64,000 nt of DNA from Herbaspirillum sp. GW103 (GTDB taxonomy: Bacteria; Pseudomonadota; Gammaproteobacteria; Burkholderiales; Burkholderiaceae_D), in contig NZ_AJVC01000002.1 of assembly GCF_000261365.1 (NCBI RefSeq), forward strand, positions 372,001 through 436,000. The letters run 5' to 3'. A model generated the notes under the pieces. It saw only the letters and a list, made by a program, of their open reading frames with translations. It did not search any database and was not told the origin of the DNA. Made by a program: the position numbers and the translations under genes. Positions 52,362-60,530 of the stretch are shown here, piece by piece (within the stretch, counting starts at the first letter, position 1; each line of letters starts with the position of its first letter).

Positions 52362-53738
52362 ATGACCACCCTTGCCGCCGCCGACAAGTACGAAGAGGTC
52401 GAACGCCTGCTCGACACCGCCCTGGACGAAGACGCCACCAACGGCATCTTCCGCTGCCGCCGCGACATCTTCACCAATGCCGACCTGTTCGAGCTGGAGA
52501 TGAAGCACCTGTTCGAATCGAACTGGGTCTATCTGGCCCATGAAAGCCAGGTCCCCGAGATCAACGATTACTACACCACCTGGATCGGCCGCCAGCCGGT
52601 GGTCGTCACCCGTGACAAGAACGGCGAACTGCATGCCGTCATCAATGCCTGCGCCCACAAGGGCGCCATGCTGTGCCGTCGCAAGCACGGCAACAAGAGC
52701 AGCTTCACTTGTCCCTTCCATGGCTGGACCTTCTCCAACAGCGGCAAGCTGTTGAAGGTCAAGGACGAGAAGACCACCGAGTATCCGGTCTCCTTCAACA
52801 AGAACGGTTCGCACGACCTGACCCGGGTGGCGCGCTTCCAGAACTATCGCGGCTTCCTTTTCGGCAGTCTGTCGGAGGACGTGTTGCCGCTGGAAGACTA
52901 CCTGGGCGAGACCCGCGTCATCATCGACCAGATCGTCGATCAGGCCCCCAACGGCCTGGAAGTCCTGCGCGGCAATTCCAGCTACCTCTATGACGGCAAC
53001 TGGAAAATGCAGATGGAAAATGGTTGCGATGGTTACCATGTCAGCTCGGTGCACTGGAACTACGCGGCCACCATGAGCCGCCGCAAGGAAGGCGGCACCA
53101 AGGCCACCGACGCCAACAACTGGAGCAAGGCGGTGGCCGGGGTATATGGTTTCGAGAACGGTCACATCCTGCTGTGGACCAATACCCTGAACCCGGAAGT
53201 GCGCCCGATCTGGAACCAGCGCGAAGAACTGGCCGCCCGCGTGGGACAGGCGCGCGCCGATACCATCGTGGCACAGACGCGCAACCTGTGCCTGTATCCC
53301 AACGTGTTCCTGATGGACCAGTTCGGTACGCAGATCCGCGTGGCCCGTCCGATCAGCGTGAACCAGACCGAGATCAGCATCTTCTGCTTCGGCCCCAAGG
53401 GCGAGAGCGCCGAAGACCGCCGCGTGCGCATCCGCCAGTACGAGGATTTCTTCAACGTCTCCGGCATGGGCACGGCCGATGACCTGGAAGAATTCCGCGC
53501 CTGCCAGGCTGGCTACGCCGGTTCGACCGTGCGCTACAACGACATGAGCCGGGGCGCGCCGCTGTGGAAGCAGGGCCCGGACGAGAATGCGAAGAAGATG
53601 GGCATGAATCCCAAACTGAGCGGCGAGCGCAGCGAAGACGAAGGTCTCTTCGTCTGCCAGCACCACTACTGGACCGAGCAGATGCGCAAGGCCGTCAGCA
53701 AGGAGCGCGCAGCCGCAGGGCAAGGAGAGCAAGCATGA
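52362..53738 (+). CDS. benA: Benzoate 1,2-dioxygenase, large (alpha) subunit
   Basis: A 458-residue Rieske oxygenase alpha subunit that dihydroxylates benzoate. Rieske 2Fe-2S ligands: Cys97, His99 (CAHKG) and Cys117, His120 (CPFHGW). The mononuclear iron site lies in ENGCDGYHVSSVHWNY. The ATG at 52362 has GGAG upstream and matches the usual N-terminus; the frame open from 52317 is not used. Stop overlaps the benB start (ATGA). Confidence 0.97.
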   Translation: MTTLAAADKYEEVERLLDTALDEDATNGIFRCRRDIFTNADLFELEMKHLFESNWVYLAHESQVPEINDYYTTWIGRQPVVVTRDKNGELHAVINACAHKGAMLCRRKHGNKSSFTCPFHGWTFSNSGKLLKVKDEKTTEYPVSFNKNGSHDLTRVARFQNYRGFLFGSLSEDVLPLEDYLGETRVIIDQIVDQAPNGLEVLRGNSSYLYDGNWKMQMENGCDGYHVSSVHWNYAATMSRRKEGGTKATDANNWSKAVAGVYGFENGHILLWTNTLNPEVRPIWNQREELAARVGQARADTIVAQTRNLCLYPNVFLMDQFGTQIRVARPISVNQTEISIFCFGPKGESAEDRRVRIRQYEDFFNVSGMGTADDLEEFRACQAGYAGSTVRYNDMSRGAPLWKQGPDENAKKMGMNPKLSGERSEDEGLFVCQHHYWTEQMRKAVSKERAAAGQGEQA

Positions 53739-54229
53739 GCCAGCCGACCCAACTCGATACCGTCTGCGCCTTCCTCTATCGCGAAGCCCGTTACCTCGAC
53801 GAGCGCCAGTGGGAAGCCTGGCTGGAACTGTACACCACGGACGTCGAATACTGGATGCCGGCCTGGGACGATGACGATCAGCTCACCGAAGATCCGCAGC
53901 GCGAGATCTCGCTGATGTATTACGCCAATCGCGATGGTCTGGAAGACCGCGTCTTCCGCATCAAGACCGAGCGTTCCAGCGCCTCCATGCCGGAGCCGCG
54001 TACCAGCCACATGATCGCCAACGTGGAGATCCTGGAAGAGCACGACGATGCCGTGGAGGTGCGCTACAACTTCCACACCCTGTCGCACCGCTACAAGATC
54101 ACCGACCAGTTCTTCGGCACCACCCTGGTGAGCTTGCGCAAGACCGAGGATGGCCTGCGGATCGCGCGCAAGAAGATCGCCCTGAAGAACGACTACATCC
54201 GCCAGGTCATCGACGTCTATCACGTCTGA
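53735..54229 (+). CDS. benB: Benzoate 1,2-dioxygenase, small (beta) subunit
   Basis: A 164-residue beta subunit of the cone-shaped (SnoaL-like) fold that supports the alpha3-beta3 hexamer and has no cofactor. Typical stretches are FLYREARYLDERQWEAWLELYTTDVEYWMPAW and RKKIALKNDYIRQVIDVYHV at the end. The start overlaps benA, with AAGGAGA upstream. benC follows after 21 bases. Confidence 0.96.
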   Translation: MSQPTQLDTVCAFLYREARYLDERQWEAWLELYTTDVEYWMPAWDDDDQLTEDPQREISLMYYANRDGLEDRVFRIKTERSSASMPEPRTSHMIANVEILEEHDDAVEVRYNFHTLSHRYKITDQFFGTTLVSLRKTEDGLRIARKKIALKNDYIRQVIDVYHV

Positions 54230-54250
54230 CCAGAGCGCAGGAGACACGAC

Positions 54251-55276
54251 ATGAGCAGCTATCGCATCGCCCTCAACTTCGAAGACGGGGTGACCCGCAT
54301 CATTGACTGCGGTCCCAAGGAAAAAGTCCTGGACGCGGCGTTCCGTCAACGCATCAACCTGCCCATGGATTGCTCCGACGGCGTGTGCGGCACCTGCAAG
54401 TGCCGCGCCGAGAGCGGACAGTATGACCTGGGCGACGACTACATCGACGACGCCCTCAGCAGCGATGAAGCCGAGCAGGGACTGGTGCTGACCTGCCAGA
54501 TGATCCCGCAATCCGATTGCGTGGTCGCCGTGCCGGTGGCCTCGACCGCCTGCAAGACCGGCAGCGCGAAATTCGCTGGCAAGGTGGCCGAGGTCAGCGC
54601 CTTCGGTGAGGCCGCCTTCGAACTGGTGCTGGAGGTGGCCGCCGATGCCCCGGCTTTCCTGCCGGGGCAATACGTCAACATCACGGTGCCGGGCAGTGGC
54701 CAGCATCGTTCGTATTCCTTCAGCTCGCCCTCGGGCGCCAAGCGCATGAGCTTCCTCATCAAGAACGTCCCCGGTGGCCTGATGAGTGGCTGGCTGGCCA
54801 GGGCCGGCAGCGGTGACGCGCTGGAGATGACCGGCCCGCTGGGCAGCTTCTACCTGCGCCCGGTCGACAAGCCCGTGCTGATGCTGGCCGGTGGTACCGG
54901 GCTGGCGCCGTTCCTGTCGATGCTCGAAGAGATGGTGCAGCGGGGTGGGCAGCACCCGGTACACCTGATCTATGGCGTCACGCGCGACCAGGACCTGGTA
55001 TTGGTGGATCGTCTTGAAGACCTGACCAAGCGTTTGCCCGGGTTCAGTTTCACCACCTGTGTGGCCGATGCCGCGACCACGCATCCGCGCCAGGGCTACG
55101 TGACCCAGCACATGCCTGCCGAGGTTCTGCATGACGGCCAGGTCGATGTCTATCTGTGCGGTCCGCCGCCGATGGTGGAGGCGGTGCAGAAGCACTTCCA
55201 GTCGCAGGGCATCGCCCCGGCCAGCTTCCATTACGAGAAGTTCGTCACCAGCCAGCCGGTGGCGGTGGCGGCATGA
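54251..55276 (+). CDS. benC: Benzoate 1,2-dioxygenase electron transfer component
   Basis: A 341-residue reductase that passes electrons from NADH to BenA. N-terminal plant-type 2Fe-2S ferredoxin domain with Cys41, Cys46, Cys49 and Cys82 (DCSDGVCGTCKC and LTCQM), FAD-binding domain with HRSYSFSSP (RxYS), and NAD domain with GGTGLAPFLSML and YLCGPPPMVEAV. Ribosome site AGGAGA. It overlaps benD by four bases. Confidence 0.97.
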   Translation: MSSYRIALNFEDGVTRIIDCGPKEKVLDAAFRQRINLPMDCSDGVCGTCKCRAESGQYDLGDDYIDDALSSDEAEQGLVLTCQMIPQSDCVVAVPVASTACKTGSAKFAGKVAEVSAFGEAAFELVLEVAADAPAFLPGQYVNITVPGSGQHRSYSFSSPSGAKRMSFLIKNVPGGLMSGWLARAGSGDALEMTGPLGSFYLRPVDKPVLMLAGGTGLAPFLSMLEEMVQRGGQHPVHLIYGVTRDQDLVLVDRLEDLTKRLPGFSFTTCVADAATTHPRQGYVTQHMPAEVLHDGQVDVYLCGPPPMVEAVQKHFQSQGIAPASFHYEKFVTSQPVAVAA

Positions 55277-56061
55277 GCGCAGCGCTCACGCGTGGACGCT
55301 TCGCGGGCAAGGTGGCCGTCGTCACCGGCGCGGCCCAGGGCATCCTGCAGGGCGTAGCCATGGGCATCGCCGCCGAAGGCGGCCAGGTCGTGATGGTGGA
55401 CCGGGCCGACTTCATCCATGACGTTGCGATGCAGGCACCGGACGGACGGGCTACCGGCTGGGTCGCCGACCTCGAAACCTATGCCGGCGCACAGGCCGCG
55501 ATGGCGCGTGCGATCCAGCTGCATGGTCGCATCGACCTGCTGGTCAATGGCGTGGGTGGCGCCATCCGCATGCGGCCCTTTGCCGAATTCGAGGCCGCCC
55601 AGATCGATGCCGAGATCCGCCGCTCGCTCATGCCCACCCTCTACGGCTGCCATGCCGTGCTGCCGCACATGCTGCGGCAGGGGCGGGGCACCATCGTCAA
55701 TGTCTCTTCCAATGCCACGCGCGGCATACGCCGGGTACCCTATTCGGCGGCCAAGGGCGGTGTGAATGCCATGACCATGGCACTGGCGATGGAATACGGT
55801 GAACAGGGCATCCGCGTGGTGGCGACCGCGCCCGGTGGCACGCAAGCACCGCCGCGCCGCGTACCGCGCAATGCGGAAGGCGACAGCGTGCAGGAACAGG
55901 CGTGGATGCAGCAGGCCGTGCAGCAGGTCACCGATTCCACCTTCTTCAAGCGCTACGCCACGTTGCAGGAGCAGGTCGCGCCCATCCTCTTCATGGCCTC
56001 CGATGAGGCCAGCTATATCACCGGGGCGGTGCTGCCGGTGGCCGGTGGTGACAACGGCTGA
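55273..56061 (+). CDS. benD: 1,6-dihydroxycyclohexa-2,4-diene-1-carboxylate dehydrogenase
   Basis: A 262-residue SDR that rearomatises benzoate cis-diol to catechol with release of CO2. The active site (VSSNATRG, YSAAKGG) and the BenD-type VGG after strand 4 are present. The cofactor loop is unusual: TGAAQGIL in place of the TGxxxGxG motif, with the third glycine replaced by leucine (codon CTG). Activity or cofactor preference could be altered, unless the base call is wrong. Starts at the ATGA overlap with benC; a longer frame from 55156 is rejected. Confidence 0.92.
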   Translation: MSAALTRGRFAGKVAVVTGAAQGILQGVAMGIAAEGGQVVMVDRADFIHDVAMQAPDGRATGWVADLETYAGAQAAMARAIQLHGRIDLLVNGVGGAIRMRPFAEFEAAQIDAEIRRSLMPTLYGCHAVLPHMLRQGRGTIVNVSSNATRGIRRVPYSAAKGGVNAMTMALAMEYGEQGIRVVATAPGGTQAPPRRVPRNAEGDSVQEQAWMQQAVQQVTDSTFFKRYATLQEQVAPILFMASDEASYITGAVLPVAGGDNG

Positions 56062-56095
56062 GCCGCTTGTCCCTCTACACTGAAACGGAGAAACC

Positions 56096-56506
56096 ATGTC
56101 TGAACGCCAGGCCATCATTCCCAAGGGAATGGAAGATGTCTACGAAAAAATCGGTTATGCACCCGGCGTATTGGTCGGCGATGTGCTCTACGTTTCCGGC
56201 CAGATCGGACGCGGTCCCGACATGCAGCTGGTCGAGCCGCGCGAGGCGCAGATCGTGCAGGCTTTCGAGAATCTGAAACGGGTGGTGGAAACCGCCGGCG
56301 GCACCCTGGACGACATCGTCGACCTCTCCACCTTCCATACCGACATGCGCGACCTGCCCTTGTTCATCAAGGTCCGCAACCAGTACCTGAGAAGCTATCC
56401 ACTGCCTGCCTGGACGGCGACCGGTGCCCACATGCTGGGTGGTGGTCCCGGCTACCTCATCGAGATCAAGGCGGTGGCGCATTTGCGCAAGAAGAGAACT
56501 GCCTGA
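56096..56506 (+). CDS. RidA/YjgF/UK114-family protein
   Basis: A 136-residue member of the trimeric RidA family, with VLYVSGQIG, QAFENLKRVVETAGGTLDDIV and LPAWTATGAHMLGGGPGYLIEIKAVA. Archetypal RidA deaminates reactive enamines and imines, but this divergent group often sits in catabolic operons with unknown substrate. The arginine usually found near the end of archetypal RidA (in the R-A-x-V stretch) is not evident, so the enamine deaminase role is uncertain. It is cotranscribed with the ben genes, 34 bp after benD. Confidence 0.82.
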   Translation: MSERQAIIPKGMEDVYEKIGYAPGVLVGDVLYVSGQIGRGPDMQLVEPREAQIVQAFENLKRVVETAGGTLDDIVDLSTFHTDMRDLPLFIKVRNQYLRSYPLPAWTATGAHMLGGGPGYLIEIKAVAHLRKKRTA

Positions 56507-56596
56507 CTCGTACCGGACCACGGCAAGAAAAATGCTGGGCATGACAACACAAAACAACGCCAATCCCGCAAGACAAACGACAACGGAGGAGACCCC

Positions 56597-57964
56597 ATGA
56601 AAACCCAGGAAGTGAGCCAGATCATCGATGGCGCGCGTTTCACGCAATTCCACTGGATGGTGATGTGCCTGTGCGCATTGCTGCTGGTGTTCGACGGTTA
56701 TGACCTGTTCATCTACGGCGCCGTGCTGCCGGTATTGATGAAAGAGTGGACCTTGTCACCCGTGCAGGCCGGTGCATTGGGCAGCTATGCACTGTTCGGC
56801 ATGATGTTCGGTGCCTTCATCTTCGGCCCCCTGGCCGACCGCATCGGCCGCAAGAAGGGCGTGGCGATCAGCTTCGTGCTCTTCAGCCTTTCCACCTTCG
56901 CCAGCGGCTTTGCCAGTTCGCCCAACGAGTTCGGCATCTTCCGCTTCCTGGCCGGGCTGGGTTGCGGCGGTCTGATGCCCAATGCCGTGGCCCTGATGAA
57001 TGAATACGCCCCCAAGCGCCTGCGCAGCACCCTGGTGGCCATCATGTTCAGCGGCTATTCGCTGGGTGGCGTGTTGTGTGCGGGCCTGGGCATCTGGATG
57101 CTGCCCCGCTTCGGCTGGCAATCGATGTTCTTCGCTGCGGCCGTGCCGCTGGTGCTGCTGCCGCTGATCCTGTGGAAGCTGCCGGAATCGGTCGGCTTCC
57201 TGCTGCGTGCCGGCAAGCAGGAGCAGGCGCGCGCCATGCTGGCGCAGGTGGCGCCGCACGCCGCGCCTGGTGCCGATGTACAACTGGTGCAAGGCGAGGC
57301 CAAGCCCTCTGGCGCACCGATGCTGGAGCTCTTCAAGCAGGACCGCACCGTCGGCACGCTGATGATCTGGATCGCCTTCTTCTGCTGCCTGCTGATGGTC
57401 TATGCACTCGGTTCCTGGCTGCCCAAGCTCATGGCCAGCGCCGGTTACAGCCTGGGTTCGTCGCTGTCCTTCCTGCTGGCGCTCAACTTCGGTGGCGTGG
57501 TCGGCGCCATCGGCGGCGGCTGGCTGGGTGACCGCTTCACCCTGCCCAAGGTGGTGGTGAGCTTCTTCGCGGTCGGCACCGTCGCCATCGCCCTGCTGGG
57601 GTTCAACAGCCCCACGCCGGTGCTGTACCTGCTCATCATCGTGGCGGGCGCGACCACCATCGGTACCCAGATCCTGTTGTATGCCAATACCGCCCAGTTC
57701 TATCCGCTGGCGATCCGTTCCACCGGTCTGGGCTGGGCTTCCGGTGTGGGTCGCTCGGGTGCCATCGTCGGCCCCTTGCTGGGGGGCGCACTGATGGCGG
57801 CGGCGCTGCCGCTGAGCATGAATTTCCTGGTCTTTGCGATTCCCGGCCTGGTGGCGGCGCTGGCCTTCGGCATCTTCCTGCTGCGCTATCGTCACGGGCA
57901 GCGCGCCGTGGCGGCCGAGGCGACATCGACCGTGTCGGCTGCCACGATCTCGCGCAGCGTTTAA
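56597..57964 (+). CDS. benK: Benzoate transporter, MFS aromatic acid:H+ symporter
   Basis: A 455-residue major facilitator with about 12 membrane helices, of the AAHS (BenK/PcaK) group. Signatures: DGYDLFIYGAVLP in the first helix with the conserved acidic residues, the loop 2-3 motif GPLADRIGRKKG, and EYAPKRLRSTLVAIMFSGYSLG. It brings benzoate or a hydroxylated relative in with protons. Strong ribosome site GGAGGAGA. A terminator follows and separates it from benE. Confidence 0.92.
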   Translation: MKTQEVSQIIDGARFTQFHWMVMCLCALLLVFDGYDLFIYGAVLPVLMKEWTLSPVQAGALGSYALFGMMFGAFIFGPLADRIGRKKGVAISFVLFSLSTFASGFASSPNEFGIFRFLAGLGCGGLMPNAVALMNEYAPKRLRSTLVAIMFSGYSLGGVLCAGLGIWMLPRFGWQSMFFAAAVPLVLLPLILWKLPESVGFLLRAGKQEQARAMLAQVAPHAAPGADVQLVQGEAKPSGAPMLELFKQDRTVGTLMIWIAFFCCLLMVYALGSWLPKLMASAGYSLGSSLSFLLALNFGGVVGAIGGGWLGDRFTLPKVVVSFFAVGTVAIALLGFNSPTPVLYLLIIVAGATTIGTQILLYANTAQFYPLAIRSTGLGWASGVGRSGAIVGPLLGGALMAAALPLSMNFLVFAIPGLVAALAFGIFLLRYRHGQRAVAAEATSTVSAATISRSV

Positions 57965-57984
57965 GCTAGTCATTCAAGCCGGTT

Positions 57985-58026
57985 CGGCGCCCCGGAGCAT
58001 CGCTCCATCGGGCGCCGGACTTTTTC
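57985..58026 (+). terminator. Rho-independent terminator after benK
   Basis: Long stem: CGGCGCCC (57985-57992) with GGGCGCCG (58010-58017), plus an inner GGAG/CTCC pairing, then ACTTTTTCCC. It probably ends the main cat-ben transcript, with some readthrough possible. Confidence 0.8.
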
Positions 58027-58068
58027 CCTTTTGTACGCTGGTGCGGTTGCCTCTGCAAGGAAGCTTCA

Positions 58069-59238
58069 ATGGTTCAACGACAAGGCTCGCTCACCGCCTG
58101 GGTGGCGGGGTTTCTGGCAGTACTGATCTCCTACGCCGGCCCGCTGGTGATCTTCGTGCAGGCCGCCCATGCCGGCCAGGTGCCGCAGGCGCAACTGGTG
58201 TCCTGGGTGTGGGGGATTTCCATGGGGGCGGGCGTGAGCGGGTTGCTGCTGAGCTGGTGGTTCAAGATGCCCATCATCACGGCCTGGTCGGCCCCGGGCA
58301 CGGCGCTCTTGCTGAGTCTCTTTCCCGCCATCGGCATGCCGGAAGTAGTCGGCGCCTACCTGATGGCCGCCGTGATCCTGATCGTCATCGGCGTGACCGG
58401 CTACTTTGAAAAAATCCTCGCCATCATCCCCAAGGGCATCGCCGCCGGCATGATGGCCGGCATCCTGTTCCAGTTCGGGGTGCAGGCCTTCCGCTCCAGC
58501 ACCAATGCCCCGCTGATGGTCTCGGCCATGTTGGGCGCCTATCTCGCGGGACGCCGCTGGTGGCCGCGCTACGGCATCGTGGTGGTGGCGCTGACCGGTT
58601 TTGCGGTGGCCTTCGCAAGCGGCAGGACCGAACTCGGCGTGTTGCACCTGGAACTGGCGCGGCCCGTCTTCATCGCCCCGCACTTCAGCGTGGGCGTGTT
58701 CTTCAGCCTGACGGTGCCGCTCGTGCTGGTGAGCCTGACCGGCCAGTTCCTGCCGGGCATGGCGGTGCTGCAACTGGCGGGCTACCATCCGCCCACGCGC
58801 GCCGTGGTCACCGGGACCGCGCTGGCCTCGCTGGTGACGGCCTGCTTCGGCGGCATCACCATCGTGCTGGCCGCCATCACGGCGGCGCTCTGTACCGGCA
58901 AGGATGCCCATCCCGAGCCCGGCAGACGCTACGTGGCCGGCATCGCCAACGGCGTCTTCTATCTCATCGGCGGCACCTTCGCGGCATCCATCGTGACGCT
59001 CTTTGCCGCCTTTCCCAAGGAACTGATCGCAGCCCTGGCCGGGCTGGCACTGATCGGCGCCATCGTGTCCAACATCCGCCTGATGAGCGAGGACGGCATC
59101 CACGCCGAGCCCGCCGTCATCACCTTCCTCGCTACCGCGTCCGGCATGACCCTGTTCGGACTGGGCGCGGCCTTCTGGGGCGTGGTCATCGGCATGGCTG
59201 CGCACTGGCTGATCGGCCGCCCCACACAGAAAAAATGA
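58069..59238 (+). CDS. benE: Benzoate/H+ symporter BenE family
   Basis: A 389-residue polytopic membrane protein of the BenE family (about 11 to 12 helices, no MFS motifs). It contains the family's WSAPGTALLLS, EVVGAYLMAAVILIVIGVTGYFEK and GIAAGMMAGILF segments. It gives the locus a second uptake route for benzoate besides BenK. Ribosome site AAGGA. It sits behind the benK terminator, so may have a separate promoter within the 42 bases between. Confidence 0.93.
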   Translation: MVQRQGSLTAWVAGFLAVLISYAGPLVIFVQAAHAGQVPQAQLVSWVWGISMGAGVSGLLLSWWFKMPIITAWSAPGTALLLSLFPAIGMPEVVGAYLMAAVILIVIGVTGYFEKILAIIPKGIAAGMMAGILFQFGVQAFRSSTNAPLMVSAMLGAYLAGRRWWPRYGIVVVALTGFAVAFASGRTELGVLHLELARPVFIAPHFSVGVFFSLTVPLVLVSLTGQFLPGMAVLQLAGYHPPTRAVVTGTALASLVTACFGGITIVLAAITAALCTGKDAHPEPGRRYVAGIANGVFYLIGGTFAASIVTLFAAFPKELIAALAGLALIGAIVSNIRLMSEDGIHAEPAVITFLATASGMTLFGLGAAFWGVVIGMAAHWLIGRPTQKK

Positions 59239-59255
59239 ACACAAGGAGACCCCCG

Positions 59256-60530
59256 ATGAAATCGCCGCATGATGATGTCTTCGATCCGCTGGCCCGCGAG
59301 GTGCTGGCCGTGGCGCCGGGCCGCGCGCATGACCTGGCGCGCCTGCGCGTGCTGGCGCAAGTTCACGCCGTGCCGACCGTGACGGTGGTCGGCAAGTACA
59401 ACCACGGCAAGAGCCGCCTGCTCAACGAACTGATGGGGCGCGACGTCTTTGCCGTGGCCGACCGGCGCGAGACGGTCACGCTGTCCGAGCATCATCATGC
59501 CGAACTGCGCTGGCTGGATGCGCCGGGACTGGATGCCGATGTCGCCCTGCAGGATGACAACCACGCCCAGGAAGCTACCTGGCTGCAGGCCGACGTGCGT
59601 CTGTTCGTGCATGCGGCCAAGGAGGGCGAACTCGATGCGGCCGAACGTCAGCTGTTGCAGGCTCTGCGCGCGGACCAGCAGCGCACGCGGCGACAGACCC
59701 TGTTCGTGCTCACGCAAGTGGACCAGATGAGCGACGAAGACCAACTGGCCAAGGTCAGCGCCGCCATTGTTGCGCAGGCGCCGGGGCTCGCCCTGCATCC
59801 GGTATCCTCGACACGCCATCGCAGCGGCGTGGAAGGCGGAAAATCCCTGCTGCTGCAACGTAGCGGCATCCCTGCACTGCAGGCGCTGCTGCGGGAGGTG
59901 GTGGAGCAGGTCCCGGGCGCTCGCCAACATGAACGCAGCTTGCTCTTCACGGAGATCGGCCAGCAGCTGCAGCAGCAGCAGGCTGTGCTGGAGAGCGGGC
60001 TGCAGACACTGCGCCAGCGCCAGCAACAACAACGCCAGGATTTCGAGCAGGGACTGCAGGCCGTGCTGGAAAAAGTGCATCAGGACCTGCTGCCGGTCGT
60101 CGAATTTCAAGGGGACGATCCTGCCCTGGTGCCCGATACCGCCGCCGACGAATTCAAGCTCACCGCAGGCAAGCGTGAACGGGCGCGCATCCATGTCGCC
60201 TATTCCCGCGCCTGCATCGCCATTCGTGCGCACCTGATCCAGCATGGCGTGGAAGGTCTGCCGGCCAGTCAGCAGACCTCGGTGGCCAGTCTGGATACGG
60301 TGATGGTGGCCGTGCTGGGCATCTCCATCAAATACCGGGCCGACCTGCGCCGCCGTTTCTGCGAACCGGCAGGGCAGGCGCAACTTGCGCAATCCTTCCT
60401 GCATTACTACGAACTGTCCGAAGATCGCCAGGCCCTGCAGCAGCAGATCGCCAACAGCCAGTCCGATCTGCACGCGCATGCCCGCGCGCGACAGGCCCTG
60501 GCGCGGCTGCAAGACGGGGAGGGCGCATGA
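59256..60530 (+). CDS. Dynamin-like GTPase, first of a tandem pair
   Basis: A 424-residue GTP-binding protein. G1 is GKYNHGKS (residues 46-53), G3 is DAPG (88-91), G4 is TQVD (153-156). Behind the G domain is a Gln-rich helical region (about 230-280, QQLQQQQAVLESGLQTLRQRQQQQ) and further helices, with no clear membrane segment except a weakly hydrophobic stretch near VMVAVLGISI. The arrangement is that of bacterial dynamin-like proteins. Start at 59256 has AAGGAGA upstream; ATG 59235 overlapping the benE stop is less likely. It overlaps the second GTPase by four bases. Confidence 0.75.
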   Translation: MKSPHDDVFDPLAREVLAVAPGRAHDLARLRVLAQVHAVPTVTVVGKYNHGKSRLLNELMGRDVFAVADRRETVTLSEHHHAELRWLDAPGLDADVALQDDNHAQEATWLQADVRLFVHAAKEGELDAAERQLLQALRADQQRTRRQTLFVLTQVDQMSDEDQLAKVSAAIVAQAPGLALHPVSSTRHRSGVEGGKSLLLQRSGIPALQALLREVVEQVPGARQHERSLLFTEIGQQLQQQQAVLESGLQTLRQRQQQQRQDFEQGLQAVLEKVHQDLLPVVEFQGDDPALVPDTAADEFKLTAGKRERARIHVAYSRACIAIRAHLIQHGVEGLPASQQTSVASLDTVMVAVLGISIKYRADLRRRFCEPAGQAQLAQSFLHYYELSEDRQALQQQIANSQSDLHAHARARQALARLQDGEGA

